Positions 1-7,909 are shown, numbered from the stretch's first letter. The stretch: DNA of 11,705 bases from Acidobacteriaceae bacterium (GCA_003156615.1 PMHI01000593.1:17743-29447), one strand, 5' to 3'. Numbers and translations: made by a program. Notes: a model not told the origin generated them from the letters alone.

Positions 1-795
1 ATTGACGGAGTCGATCTTGATCTCTTCCGAATAAGCCTCATCGGCTTCCTGCAACTTGCCCGCCGTCCAGCAGGCATCGCCAAGTTCCTCGTTCAGCCCC
101 GGTTCATGCGGTGCCGTGCTCAGGGCGATCCGGAACTCGCTGATTGCGTCGTCGGTGCGAAACGCTTCGATATCTGCCTGGCCAAGCACTTCATGGACCC
201 GCCAAGAGTCAGGACTAAGCTTGAACATCGCCGCGTAGGTTGCTTTGGAGATCAACAAGTGAGCTCGGGAGCGATGGTAAAGAATGTCCAGGTTAGTGGG
301 GTCGAGTACGGCGGCTTTGTCGAGCGCGGCTGCGGCAGCATCGGCGTGATCCTGAGCCAACTCCACTACGCCAAGCCACATCCATCCGGCCGCATTCTTG
401 GGTTCAAGCCGCGTCTCGCTCACAAGATCGTCATGTGCCGCGGAGAGATGGTTCAGCTTGTAGTTCACGATGCCGGTGAACAAACGCACACCATGCAAGC
501 CTGGGCCGAGAGACGCCGCCTTGCGCAACGCGGCGAGGGATTCGTCCAATTGGCCGGCGGACTGCAATGCGAGGCCCAGGTTGAAGTAGCCTTCCGCCGA
601 GCCGGGCTCGAGCCGAAGGAACTCCTGAAAATCGCGAACCGCATCGGCGGCATTGCCTCTTCGGATAGCATCGTTCCCCTGCTCGAACCAGGCCTTCGTC
701 TTGCCATCCTGGGCAATTCCAAGCTGGCAGCTGAGGATCAAAAGCAGCGCAATCGCCGGCCACCGCGAAGAAGGACTGAACACAGCCATAAGCAT
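1..795 (-). CDS. secreted TPR-repeat protein, partial (runs off the left edge)
   Basis: The minus strand is open from 795 to base 1 with no stop, giving 265 residues of a longer protein. The start is ATG 795 or ATG 789; neither has a strong Shine-Dalgarno. The N-terminus has a basic/polar stretch, a hydrophobic core (AIALLLILSCQLGIA, about residues 14-28) and a likely signal-peptidase cut after GIA. A lipid-anchor reading at Cys23 (ILSC) is also possible. From about residue 34 there are back-to-back 33-34-residue units ending in the TPR hallmark (RLEP, SLGP, RLEP, VLDP, KLSP, STAP), about seven in the visible part, with typical G-Y-F-N-L-G helices. TPR arrays are protein-interaction scaffolds. 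It follows the TonB-dependent receptor by 137 bp on the same strand, so it probably acts in the periplasm or at the outer membrane with that receptor. Its exact role cannot be read from sequence. Confidence 0.85.
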   Translation of the reverse strand, partial: MLMAVFSPSSRWPAIALLLILSCQLGIAQDGKTKAWFEQGNDAIRRGNAADAVRDFQEFLRLEPGSAEGYFNLGLALQSAGQLDESLAALRKAASLGPGLHGVRLFTGIVNYKLNHLSAAHDDLVSETRLEPKNAAGWMWLGVVELAQDHADAAAAALDKAAVLDPTNLDILYHRSRAHLLISKATYAAMFKLSPDSWRVHEVLGQADIEAFRTDDAISEFRIALSTAPHEPGLNEELGDACWTAGKLQEADEAYSEEIKIDSVN

Positions 796-860
796 AGCCG
801 ATCCGAGGAAGAGGCAGGGAGGAGCTGCGTCACAAAAGCGACTTGGTAGCGCAGTTCAGG

Positions 861-893
861 GATCGCCCGGCAGCTATAACCTGCCGAGCGATC
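861..893 (-). other. intercistronic stem-loop between the receptor and TPR genes
   Basis: Two 13-base arms (861-873 and 881-893) pair with one C-A mismatch around a 7-base loop; outer arm GATCGC/GCGATC, inner arm CGGCAG/CTGCCG. A further four pairs (857-860 with 897-900) could form beyond a 3-base bulge. It lies about 40 bp downstream of the receptor stop and about 65 bp before the TPR start. Neither side has a T-run, so it is not a classical intrinsic terminator. It may protect the receptor mRNA 3' end or reduce readthrough into the TPR gene. Confidence 0.6.
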
Positions 894-932
894 GCTCCTG
901 TCCTGAGGCATCGCATTGTCACGCCTGCTCGC

Positions 933-3900
933 CTAGAAAGTAAGCCGTAGCACGAACTGGCCGTTTCTCGGTCCAAGAAGCGTGGTGCTGACCTGGCCGA
1001 AGCTGGTGTCCTGAACGCCGGAATCGGGCTTGTTGAACACGTGCCGGTTGAATGCGTCAAAAAACTCTCCGCGGAACTCGGCATGCACTCGTTCCGTGAT
1101 TGCGAAGGTCTTGGCCAGGCTGAGATCCTCGTCGTAGAAGGGGAACGATCGTATGTCCGCAGAGTTACGGGGCATATTTCCGAATACGTAGGGAACGTCA
1201 ACCCCGGGACTAGGGTTGGGATCCGTAAGAAAGCCGCAGTTCCAGTATCCGGTAGTGCATGCCCCCGAAGTCGGGTCGTACCCGGTGGTACCGGTGTTGC
1301 TGAATAACAGAGGATTAAATGTTCCCGGGCGGCGCACGACTTGACCCGGCACACGATTCGGACGAATGCCATTGTCAAAGCCGGGAATGCCGTTAGCGCC
1401 GAAAAAGCTGATTGGCTGTCCGCTCAGGTATCGGTTCACGCCGCTGATTCTCCAGCCGCCGATGATCGCGTTTACCGGCCTGGGAGCGCCCGCAAGGAAA
1501 CGCTTCCCACGGCCAACCGGCAGCTCGTAAATATAGCTCGCGACAAAGTTGTTGGGAACGTCCTGGTTACTGACCGCCTTTTCAGCTCTGAGGTCATAGG
1601 GATTCTGGGTTCCACCCTGGCTTTGCAGGGTGCTGTAATAAGGTTGAATGCTGTCTGCGTCGGTGATCGTCTTCGAAAAGGTATAGGAGACAAGCACGTT
1701 GAGGCCATTGTGGAAGCGGTGTTCCAGCTTGGCCACCAGTGCGTCGTAACTGGACTGCCCAACATTCTGCAGATAGCTGTCCTCATTGATGTAGCCTACC
1801 TGCGGGAACGGGCGCAGGGCTTGTTCTACCTCCTCGCTGATTCCGTAGGTACAGCCAGATGCGCAGGAGAAGCCAGGATAGGGCTGAATCGGCGGCGAGC
1901 CAAAGCCGTTGGGACAAGGTGCTACGGCCCAATACAAGAGGCAGGTGCCCTGACTCAAAGCGCTCTGCGGGATGTCGTTCGGATAGTTGAGCAATCCATG
2001 CAGGCGTGTCGCGTGGTTGCCGATGTATCCGATCGACAGGTAGAGATCGGGTTTGAGTTGGATTTGGTTTTCCAGGTTCCACGAATTCACCATCGCTGGA
2101 CGTCCGAAGGTCGGCGCAATGTAGTCCACCCCTTGACCATTCGACTGGGTGGGATCGAGGTCTGGAGTGTTGGGCAGCACGGGAAGCCCCGCATCGACCT
2201 GCGGACCGGAGAGCGGATCTCCCGAGAACAGGGTTTGATTCGCCGTGAAACCCTGCAGCGTTCCCTGGCCGAAGTCGGCATAAACCAGCGGCCCATAGTA
2301 GATCCCAGCGCTGCCACGAACTACGACCCTGTCGTGAAAGACTGAGGGCGACCAGGCAAACCCGAAGCGGGGTTCGAAGTCCTTGTAATAGGTGTTGGCC
2401 CAGGTTTCCCCAACGTTTCCGTTGCGTCCGAGTCCGTTTCCAGCGAACACCAAGGCACCCGGGAAGCCGCTTGCCCCCGGATTGGGCGTGGTTGGGCTGA
2501 AGATGGATGTGTCCCCGTCCGCTTCGTGGCGTGGCGTGTCAAAACTCCAGCGCAGTCCGAGATTGAGAGTGAGGTTGGTTTTCACCTTCCAGTTGTCTTG
2601 TACAAAAAGCGCCATCGTGTGAGTGATCCAGCGCGGCGCATGCAGCTGTTCCAGCGCGTTTGCGGTACCGGACTGACCCAGAAGGAATGCGGCAAACGCA
2701 TTGCCGTCGCGTCCCCAGTACGTGGTATCCGATGCTGTTTGGTTGGGCCAGAAAGTGAAGCATCCAGAGGTGCCGCTGCAGGTGCCTCCGATTTTGCTGA
2801 GGAAGGAATATTGGTGATATTGCACTTCCCCACCGAAGTTGAGGCTGTGCGCACCATGCTGCCAGTGAACGATGTTGTTCAGCGCGATGGTATTGTCCAC
2901 ATCCTCGGCATCGTCGTTCTCGCCGAAGTTGGGATAGGGGCTGCTATTGAAGACAAACCCGGGAAAAACCGGACCGGAGCCGTTGGCAATTCCCAGCTTG
3001 CTATCCCAGTCAGTTCCAGTGCGCGCCGCTGCCGACGTGTTGTAGTTGTTGGAGCGGTTGGCGCCGAAGGTCAAAGAATTCACCAACGTCGGGCGTATGA
3101 CCCAATCCCATCCCGCGCGGGTCAGCTTGCCATATTGATCCACTGCTCCGCCGCCGGCGGAGGTGAGGGGTGGAGGAATATTCGGTGCCAAGCCGTGGTC
3201 GGCATTTTCTCTCTCGCTGAAGAATCCCCAAATCTTGTGCTTCTGCCCAAGGTTTTGGTCGATCCGTACGCTCAATACCGTCTGTGCGATGCTGTCGTTT
3301 GTGCTGTAGACAAAATTGTTGGTCCCGCCAAATAGATTGGGGGCGGGCAGATAGTGCAACACCGCCTTTGCCACTTGGCTCTCGCGGCCGATCGGGATCT
3401 GGTTATTGGGAAACGGTGTATTGTTGCATTCATTCGACTCGGCGGCGGGGTCGAAGATCTCACCGAAGTGCAGCGGCACGGTACCGTTGCACGAGTAAGC
3501 TTGGGTTCCCGCCGCAGTAAGGATCGGGCCACCCAGCGTGGACGAAAAATCAAAGTACTGCCCATTGCTGCCGAGCTCGGCAGGGGTTGGAATGTTCGAG
3601 GTGACCGAAGCGCCGGTGTGATAGAACAACTCTTCGAAGCTGAACAGAAAGAATGTCTTGTCGTGGCCGTCGTACAAACCCGGTATCCGCAGTGGACCGC
3701 CCAGTGAAATGCCAAAGTTATTCTTGGTGTCGGGCGGGCGCTTGAGCAACTCGCTGTCCGAGGGATTGAGCGCCAGGTAGCCGTCGTTGAACCAGTTGTT
3801 GCCGTCGAGCCCGGCGTTCTTGAAATAGTCGAAGGCCGTTCCGTGATAGGCGTTGGCTCCGGAGCGCGTTTTGTAATTCGCCAGTCCGCCGGTGGTTCTG

Positions 3901-4649
3901 CCGAATTCCGCCGACATTCCGGAAATGTCAACGTGAAACTCCTGAATCGATTCCACCGAAGGGGCAACGATATCAAACGATCCCGACCCATTCTCCTGCC
4001 GGTTGGTGGTGATGCCATCCACCAGGTAATCCGTTCCTTCAGTCTGGCCGCCGGCGATCTTGGTCATTTGAAAGCCGGATCCGCCCGCAGATGTTCCCGG
4101 ACCAATCGTTCCCGGCACCAGAAACTCCATCGAGGAAATCGAACGCAGGCTGCCCGTCACCGCCAGGGGAAGATCGTAGACTTGGTCCTTAGTAATATTG
4201 GCGTCAATCTCCGAACTCTCGGTCTCTAGCGTCAACGTATCGGCCGTCACATTGACCGTCTCGGATACTGCGCCCACGGCAAGTACGATGTCCTGACCAA
4301 CGTGCGAGGCGACCGTCACGACTACACCTGAGTACACCGCACTCTTGAAGCCTGAAGCCGGCTCCGCCTTCAACTCATAGGTGCCGGTACGCACAGAAGG
4401 AAGCACGTAGTACCCCGTACCGGAGCTGATCGTCTGGTACGTTGTACCGGTGCTGATTTCCTTCGCGGTAATCTTCACATCCTTGATGGCGCTCCCGGAA
4501 GGGTCGGCGACGGTGCCGCTGATCGACCCCGTGTCCAGTTGGGCAAGGGCAGGCAGCCCACTGAGCAGGAGAGCGAATAGCGCCACTCCCGCGACCCAGA
4601 CCGATGAACAAAGAAGTCTACGAATGCACGGCTGCACCTCAGGCGTCAT
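933..4649 (-). CDS. TonB-dependent receptor, carboxypeptidase-regulatory-like (Oar-type)
   Basis: This is an outer-membrane transporter of 1238 residues, a normal length for the acidobacterial Oar-like family. ATG 4649 is preferred over the upstream in-frame ATG 4676 because GGAG sits 7 bases before it and it leads straight into a signal peptide (hydrophobic core about 17-33, cut after PALA, residue 36). Residues about 38-125 form a carboxypeptidase-regulatory-like beta-sandwich (GSISGTVADPSGSAI). Residues about 130-270 are the plug, including the GTDYLVDGITT segment typical of this family. The rest is a 22-strand-type barrel rich in Tyr/Asn/Gly, ending in Phe (FVLRLTF) as outer-membrane barrels do. 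No clear TonB box or SusD-like partner is seen. It lies 170 bp downstream of a lipoprotein GH43 arabinanase on the same strand, so arabinan oligosaccharides are the inferred cargo; the sequence alone does not prove the substrate. Confidence 0.95.
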   Translation of the reverse strand: MTPEVQPCIRRLLCSSVWVAGVALFALLLSGLPALAQLDTGSISGTVADPSGSAIKDVKITAKEISTGTTYQTISSGTGYYVLPSVRTGTYELKAEPASGFKSAVYSGVVVTVASHVGQDIVLAVGAVSETVNVTADTLTLETESSEIDANITKDQVYDLPLAVTGSLRSISSMEFLVPGTIGPGTSAGGSGFQMTKIAGGQTEGTDYLVDGITTNRQENGSGSFDIVAPSVESIQEFHVDISGMSAEFGRTTGGLANYKTRSGANAYHGTAFDYFKNAGLDGNNWFNDGYLALNPSDSELLKRPPDTKNNFGISLGGPLRIPGLYDGHDKTFFLFSFEELFYHTGASVTSNIPTPAELGSNGQYFDFSSTLGGPILTAAGTQAYSCNGTVPLHFGEIFDPAAESNECNNTPFPNNQIPIGRESQVAKAVLHYLPAPNLFGGTNNFVYSTNDSIAQTVLSVRIDQNLGQKHKIWGFFSERENADHGLAPNIPPPLTSAGGGAVDQYGKLTRAGWDWVIRPTLVNSLTFGANRSNNYNTSAAARTGTDWDSKLGIANGSGPVFPGFVFNSSPYPNFGENDDAEDVDNTIALNNIVHWQHGAHSLNFGGEVQYHQYSFLSKIGGTCSGTSGCFTFWPNQTASDTTYWGRDGNAFAAFLLGQSGTANALEQLHAPRWITHTMALFVQDNWKVKTNLTLNLGLRWSFDTPRHEADGDTSIFSPTTPNPGASGFPGALVFAGNGLGRNGNVGETWANTYYKDFEPRFGFAWSPSVFHDRVVVRGSAGIYYGPLVYADFGQGTLQGFTANQTLFSGDPLSGPQVDAGLPVLPNTPDLDPTQSNGQGVDYIAPTFGRPAMVNSWNLENQIQLKPDLYLSIGYIGNHATRLHGLLNYPNDIPQSALSQGTCLLYWAVAPCPNGFGSPPIQPYPGFSCASGCTYGISEEVEQALRPFPQVGYINEDSYLQNVGQSSYDALVAKLEHRFHNGLNVLVSYTFSKTITDADSIQPYYSTLQSQGGTQNPYDLRAEKAVSNQDVPNNFVASYIYELPVGRGKRFLAGAPRPVNAIIGGWRISGVNRYLSGQPISFFGANGIPGFDNGIRPNRVPGQVVRRPGTFNPLLFSNTGTTGYDPTSGACTTGYWNCGFLTDPNPSPGVDVPYVFGNMPRNSADIRSFPFYDEDLSLAKTFAITERVHAEFRGEFFDAFNRHVFNKPDSGVQDTSFGQVSTTLLGPRNGQFVLRLTF

Positions 4650-4691
4650 AAAGTTTCTCCACAAAGCCTCAAGCATCGCGATGCTGGGCTG

Positions 4692-4720
4692 ATTTTAGGT
4701 CTCTTCGATCCCATCGGTAA
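4692..4720 (-). promoter_or_regulatory. candidate sigma70-type promoter of the TonB-dependent receptor gene
   Basis: On the minus strand TTACCG (4720-4715) and TAAAAT (4697-4692) are separated by 17 bp. The -10 matches the consensus at 5 of 6 positions and the -35 at 3 of 6. The -10 lies about 43 bp upstream of ATG 4649. A weak LacI-type operator overlaps the -35. Acidobacterial promoters are poorly characterised, so this is tentative. Confidence 0.35.
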
Positions 4721-4729
4721 TCGTTTTCC
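4716..4729 (-). promoter_or_regulatory. weak LacI-type operator upstream of the receptor gene
   Basis: The minus strand reads GGAAAACGATTACC, an imperfect CG-centred palindrome that matches the operator at 6289-6302 (minus strand AGCAAACGTTTACT) at 10 of 14 positions. It overlaps the candidate -35 box, a position fit for repression. It is degenerate enough that chance is a real alternative. Confidence 0.3.
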
Positions 4730-4766
4730 CGCAATCCGCAGCCGGAAACTTGCGGGCAGTCTTTCG

Positions 4767-4778
4767 AGCTTCGAAGCT
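4767..4778. repeat. perfect 12-bp palindrome AGCTTCGAAGCT
   Basis: A perfect self-complementary 12-mer centred on CG lies in the gap between the first GH43 gene and the receptor gene, about 120 bp before the receptor start. It could be a regulator-binding site, but no second copy was seen in the window. Confidence 0.45.
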
Positions 4779-4819
4779 TCCCACTCACCCACTTTTTCTC
4801 AGCAAGAATCTGTTTGCCT

Positions 4820-6259
4820 TCAATGCGTATGCGACCCAGAAGTCCTATGTCCCTTGTTCATCGCGGGAATGTCGGTTTCCGAACTCGGATCGGTCGAAGT
4901 TCCGATTACCGGCCAATCGTTGGTCCACGTCAGCGACCTCACAAACAAAAAGTCCAGTCCATTCTCCGACAGCAGCAGCGCATGAAACACGATCAGATCG
5001 CCCTCGGTTGGATCGATGTAGGCGGTTTGCCCGCCCGGGCCGGCCCACGTCGCGTCGCCCTGCAACAGTAGCGTTCCGCCACCGGTTGCCATATCGACTC
5101 CGCTCTCGTCCGTAAACGGACCATGGGGACTGGTTCCGCGGCCGACCACGATCTTGTAGTTGCTCTGCGCTGGATTCGCCTCGCAGCAGTAGTCCCACGA
5201 AACGAACAAATAGTAGAAGCCGTTTTCGTAAACCAGCGAGGAACCCTCGACCGGATCGTTGGGGACATCCGCGGCGCGCTCGGCCAAATGGTTGATCACC
5301 GAGCCGGATTGAATTTGCCCGGTGGCCGGGTCGATCTGCTGCTGGTAGATTCCGGTCCAGAAACTTCCATAGTTCAACCAGACCGAACCACCCGCATCGA
5401 TCAGGATGTTGGGATCTATGGCGTTGAAGTTGTCGGAAGCCGAGGACTGCAAAATAAGGCCCTGGTCCACCCAGCTGTAGTTCGGGTCGGTCGAATCCAG
5501 AGTGCTGTTGGTCACAAGTCCGATCGCCGAGACATTCGACCCAAAAGAGGAAACGGCGTAATACACGTAATAAGAGCTGTTGAAGTAGGACACGTCCGGA
5601 GCCCATATATCGGTAGCCTGCGGAACGGCTTCGGAAATCCACGCCGGCAAGGTGGCGAATACATAACCACAGGCGCTCCATGCGACCTTGTCCGTTGAAC
5701 AGCGAATGGGAATGAATCCGCCTTGATTCGAAGAGGCGTCGGTGGAGAAGACGTAGTATGTCGATCCCTGTCGAATAACGCTTGGATCGTGAACCGGCGA
5801 CGTATCCCCGGTGAATTCGAAATTGGTCAAGGGACCGGAACCGGCGATGGCGAGATTGAGATTGGCGGTGGCCGAGGCAGCTGAAGAATCCGTGACCTCA
5901 ATCGTGAAGGTGAAACTTCCCGGGGTCGTCGGCGTTCCCGAGAGCAGGCCGCTGCTGGCCAAATTCAGTCCTGCCGGCAGCCCGCCCGTGGGCGCACTCC
6001 ACTCATACCCGGTGCCAGTGCCGCCCGTTGCGGTCAGGGTCGCCGAGTACGACGCACTGACGGTTCCACCCGGCAGAGAGGTTGCTGCGACGGTCAACGC
6101 AGTTGGGCCGGTGGAAGCCGAGGATCCGGCCCCTCCGCAACCTTGTAGCAGAGAGAGGGTAGCAACCACACAATGAGGCACAAACCTGCGATTCTGGACG
6201 AAAGCGGCCAGGAAACGGCCACCGTGTGTACGGACCGCGCGGAACTGGCCAGTGTGCAT
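4820..6259 (-). CDS. lipoprotein GH43 arabinan endo-1,5-alpha-L-arabinosidase with putative-Ig domain
   Basis: This 479-residue protein probably cleaves alpha-1,5-arabinan backbones. It has a basic N-region, a short hydrophobic segment (VVATLSLL) and Cys41 in LLQGC, a slightly unusual lipobox (Gln at -2). Residues about 52-139 match the putative-Ig (He_PIG) fold (GLPAGLNL...GLLSGTPTTPGSFTFTI). The five-bladed GH43 domain follows with all three expected acidic residues: Asp158 (HDPSVI), Asp282 (AIDPNI) and Glu338 (VEGSSL), plus IWAPDVSYF and the WDYCCEANP loop of arabinanases. It is clearly a paralogue of the GH43 at 9262-10326, which lacks the Ig domain. The start is uncertain: ATG 6259 has only a weak GAG before it and gives a long N-region, and GTG 6181 is an alternative. 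It heads a minus-strand unit with the receptor, and a LacI-type operator lies 29 bp upstream of the start. Confidence 0.9.
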   Translation of the reverse strand: MHTGQFRAVRTHGGRFLAAFVQNRRFVPHCVVATLSLLQGCGGAGSSASTGPTALTVAATSLPGGTVSASYSATLTATGGTGTGYEWSAPTGGLPAGLNLASSGLLSGTPTTPGSFTFTIEVTDSSAASATANLNLAIAGSGPLTNFEFTGDTSPVHDPSVIRQGSTYYVFSTDASSNQGGFIPIRCSTDKVAWSACGYVFATLPAWISEAVPQATDIWAPDVSYFNSSYYVYYAVSSFGSNVSAIGLVTNSTLDSTDPNYSWVDQGLILQSSASDNFNAIDPNILIDAGGSVWLNYGSFWTGIYQQQIDPATGQIQSGSVINHLAERAADVPNDPVEGSSLVYENGFYYLFVSWDYCCEANPAQSNYKIVVGRGTSPHGPFTDESGVDMATGGGTLLLQGDATWAGPGGQTAYIDPTEGDLIVFHALLLSENGLDFLFVRSLTWTNDWPVIGTSTDPSSETDIPAMNKGHRTSGSHTH

Positions 6260-6288
6260 GAGATGCTCGGGTTCGGACAGGGACTCCG

Positions 6289-6302
6289 AGTAAACGTTTG
6301 CT
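6289..6302 (-). promoter_or_regulatory. LacI-family operator candidate upstream of lipoprotein GH43
   Basis: The minus strand reads AGCAAACGTTTACT, a CG-centred palindrome broken at one pair. It matches the site upstream of lacI (8150-8163) at 12 of 14 positions and lies at nearly the same distance from its start codon (29 against 32 bp). LacI-family hinge helices typically insert a Leu at a central CG step, which this site has. Binding by the local LacI protein is inferred. Confidence 0.65.
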
Positions 6303-6354
6303 TCCGACCGCGGAACCGACTATGCTTTCTCTGCTCTTAATTTCCCAGTAACAC

Positions 6355-6380
6355 ACGGTATACATACGGTATGTTACGGT
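6355..6380. repeat. three helically phased ACGGT repeats with an embedded 13-bp inverted repeat
   Basis: ACGGT begins at 6355, 6366 and 6376, spacings of 11 and 10 bp, so all copies face the same side of the helix; the first two extend to ACGGTAT. The middle copy lies in an inverted repeat, ACATAC-G-GTATGT (6362-6374). The array is about 96-121 bp upstream of the lipoprotein GH43 start, where an activator site could sit. No cognate protein is identified. Confidence 0.5.
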
Positions 6381-6601
6381 CATCTGACTAAATCCAACTC
6401 CTTTATATGCAACGAGATAGATTAAACTCCCTCATAGACATGCGGCACCCGCCGCTCCTCCCGGTAAGGGCGCTCGGTTTGAAACCGAAGTGGTGAAAAT
6501 AATGGGGAGACCGTCTGGGGAAGTTCAACGGAAGTGCGGAGATCTCTTTCTCACGCAACGAAGCGGGAAATCCACTTCCATGTTCTAGTCACGATCAACC
6601 T

Positions 6602-7909
6602 TTACCAGAAATAAGAAGCAACGACGTGGGGCGGGCTGGCTCCGGCATCGATAACCGATGTCTGCACCACGATTTGCATGTTTTTCTTCTCCCACCCAGG
6701 AGGTGCTGTCCGCGCTAACTCAGCTAAATATTCAGGGGCCGAGATGAACTGCGCCGCTGCGTCGGTGCCAGGCGCCGTAATTCCTGCCACGCTGACCACC
6801 GAATGTCCGGTCTTTGAGTCGAGCAATCGGGTTACGACTCCAAAGTCGACGACCACTTCCCCGTGCAGCCCCAAACGGCAGAACCACTTCTTCTCCGGAG
6901 AGGTTCGGTCGTGGATCCACAGGACACCGTCCTTCTCTTCAAAAACAAAACGCAGGTCGGACGTCATTTCCATCGTCCACCGATTGCTATACCCTCCAAT
7001 CAGCACTGCGGGAGAACCCCGAAGCTCGTCGAATGACGATTCATTGCCAATCCTGATCTGGCTTGGCTTGCCGATCCGGCTTAAAGCCTCGGAAATTCGA
7101 AAGCCAGCGTAAACGTCGCCTGAGACCAGACCGAAATCAGGGAAGGTGACCATGTCTCCCCATAGGATTTTTTGACTTGGATCCAAAGGAATCGGTTGGT
7201 TAAACCTCTCGACCTGTGTCTGGAAAGTGCCGGGATGGGCCTTGGCGTACTTGTCATACATCGAGGATGACGGGCGATAGAAAACAGGCTTGGGAAGACA
7301 CACCAGCACAGGCTGCGAAGTGGAAAAGACGGGTGCCCAGAATTGCTGCAAAGGTGAGGGTCGCGCTAATTTGCGGAGAATGCCGGGAGCGACCAGGGCG
7401 AGGACTAGCAGCAGGTTGACGGCAAGCGCAGTCGAGGCCAGCACCTTCCACTTCCGGCTGGGCTCAGGGAGCGGGAAAAGCTGATGAGCTGAAGCCTCAA
7501 CCGGGAGTTCGGCGGGCGCGGGGTGAAACTCGGGAACATAGGTTCCTATGGGAAGGTCGATGCGTATGTCGGAGGCCTTGGAAAACTCGTGATAATACTG
7601 TTCGAGCCGCCTCCGTACCTCGCCAGCCTGCACCCGGACCACAGGGTCGTCTCCGGTCGCGTAATCGGCGGGACGGTGGAACAAATCGGCTCCGATACTA
7701 CGTTCCTTCAATAGTTCGTCATGCCCGTCAAGCCTATGTTGGACCACGAAGGAGAGAAATTGCTTGCTGCGGCTGCTGTTCCGAAAGGGCGGACTGGCCA
7801 GGATGTTGTCCAACTCCTGGAGAATCGCGGACTTGTCCATTTCTTCGGTGACGGGCGAGCGTCGTTTTTGGGGGTCTGCACTCGCCACCGACTCGGATGG
7901 TACCGCCAT
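6602..7909 (-). CDS. single-pass membrane protein with 'adenylate cyclase-like' N-terminal domain
   Basis: The protein has 435 residues. ATG 7909 is chosen because AGAGGGGG sits 5 bases upstream. Residues about 25-128 match the N-terminal domain often annotated 'adenylate cyclase-like' in Acidobacteria and rhizobia: short helices (ILQELDNILASPPF), RSKQFLSFVVQ, LLKERSIG, then DDPVVRVQAGEVRRRLEQYY and the closing IDLPIGTYVPEFHP. No cyclase catalytic domain is present, so the name describes only sequence kinship. One transmembrane helix lies at about 155-178, preceded by a basic SRKWK, so the N-terminus should be cytoplasmic. The 250-residue C-terminal part, presumably periplasmic, contains SGDVYAGFRISEAL and PAVLIGGYSNRW and ends in PHVVASYFW; it has no assigned function. 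It lies between the two GH43 genes and divergent from lacI, so a sensory role in the same pathway is possible but unproven. Confidence 0.75.
   Translation of the reverse strand: MAVPSESVASADPQKRRSPVTEEMDKSAILQELDNILASPPFRNSSRSKQFLSFVVQHRLDGHDELLKERSIGADLFHRPADYATGDDPVVRVQAGEVRRRLEQYYHEFSKASDIRIDLPIGTYVPEFHPAPAELPVEASAHQLFPLPEPSRKWKVLASTALAVNLLLVLALVAPGILRKLARPSPLQQFWAPVFSTSQPVLVCLPKPVFYRPSSSMYDKYAKAHPGTFQTQVERFNQPIPLDPSQKILWGDMVTFPDFGLVSGDVYAGFRISEALSRIGKPSQIRIGNESSFDELRGSPAVLIGGYSNRWTMEMTSDLRFVFEEKDGVLWIHDRTSPEKKWFCRLGLHGEVVVDFGVVTRLLDSKTGHSVVSVAGITAPGTDAAAQFISAPEYLAELARTAPPGWEKKNMQIVVQTSVIDAGASPPHVVASYFW

Larger units (their letters stand above)
6260..6601. other. 342-bp gene-free gap upstream of lipoprotein GH43
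   Basis: No convincing gene is seen on either strand. The gap holds the LacI-type operator, the phased ACGGT array, and a perfect 15-bp inverted repeat at 6474-6488 (TCGGTTT-G-AAACCGA) in a tRNA-Ser-like context. A clear -35/-10 pair for the GH43 gene was not found, and no good terminator was found for the membrane-protein gene that ends at 6602. Confidence 0.6.

Noticed and set aside
106..849. 247-codon plus-strand open frame
   Set aside because: It is antisense to the partial TPR gene, which has clear repeat motifs in the opposite strand; the plus translation has no family resemblance.
1341..2345. 334-codon plus-strand open frame inside the receptor gene
   Set aside because: It lies antisense to the TonB receptor barrel; it is a long antisense frame of a GC-rich gene with no signal of its own.
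4650..4676. Nine-codon N-terminal extension of the receptor from ATG 4676
   Set aside because: There is no ribosome-binding site before 4676, whereas ATG 4649 has GGAG at proper spacing and directly starts the signal peptide.
6003..6383. 126-codon minus-strand frame overlapping the GH43 start
   Set aside because: It has AAAGGAG upstream, but 14 bases from its ATG, and most of it overlaps the signal and Ig region of GH43 in another frame; the translation is low-quality and Arg-rich.
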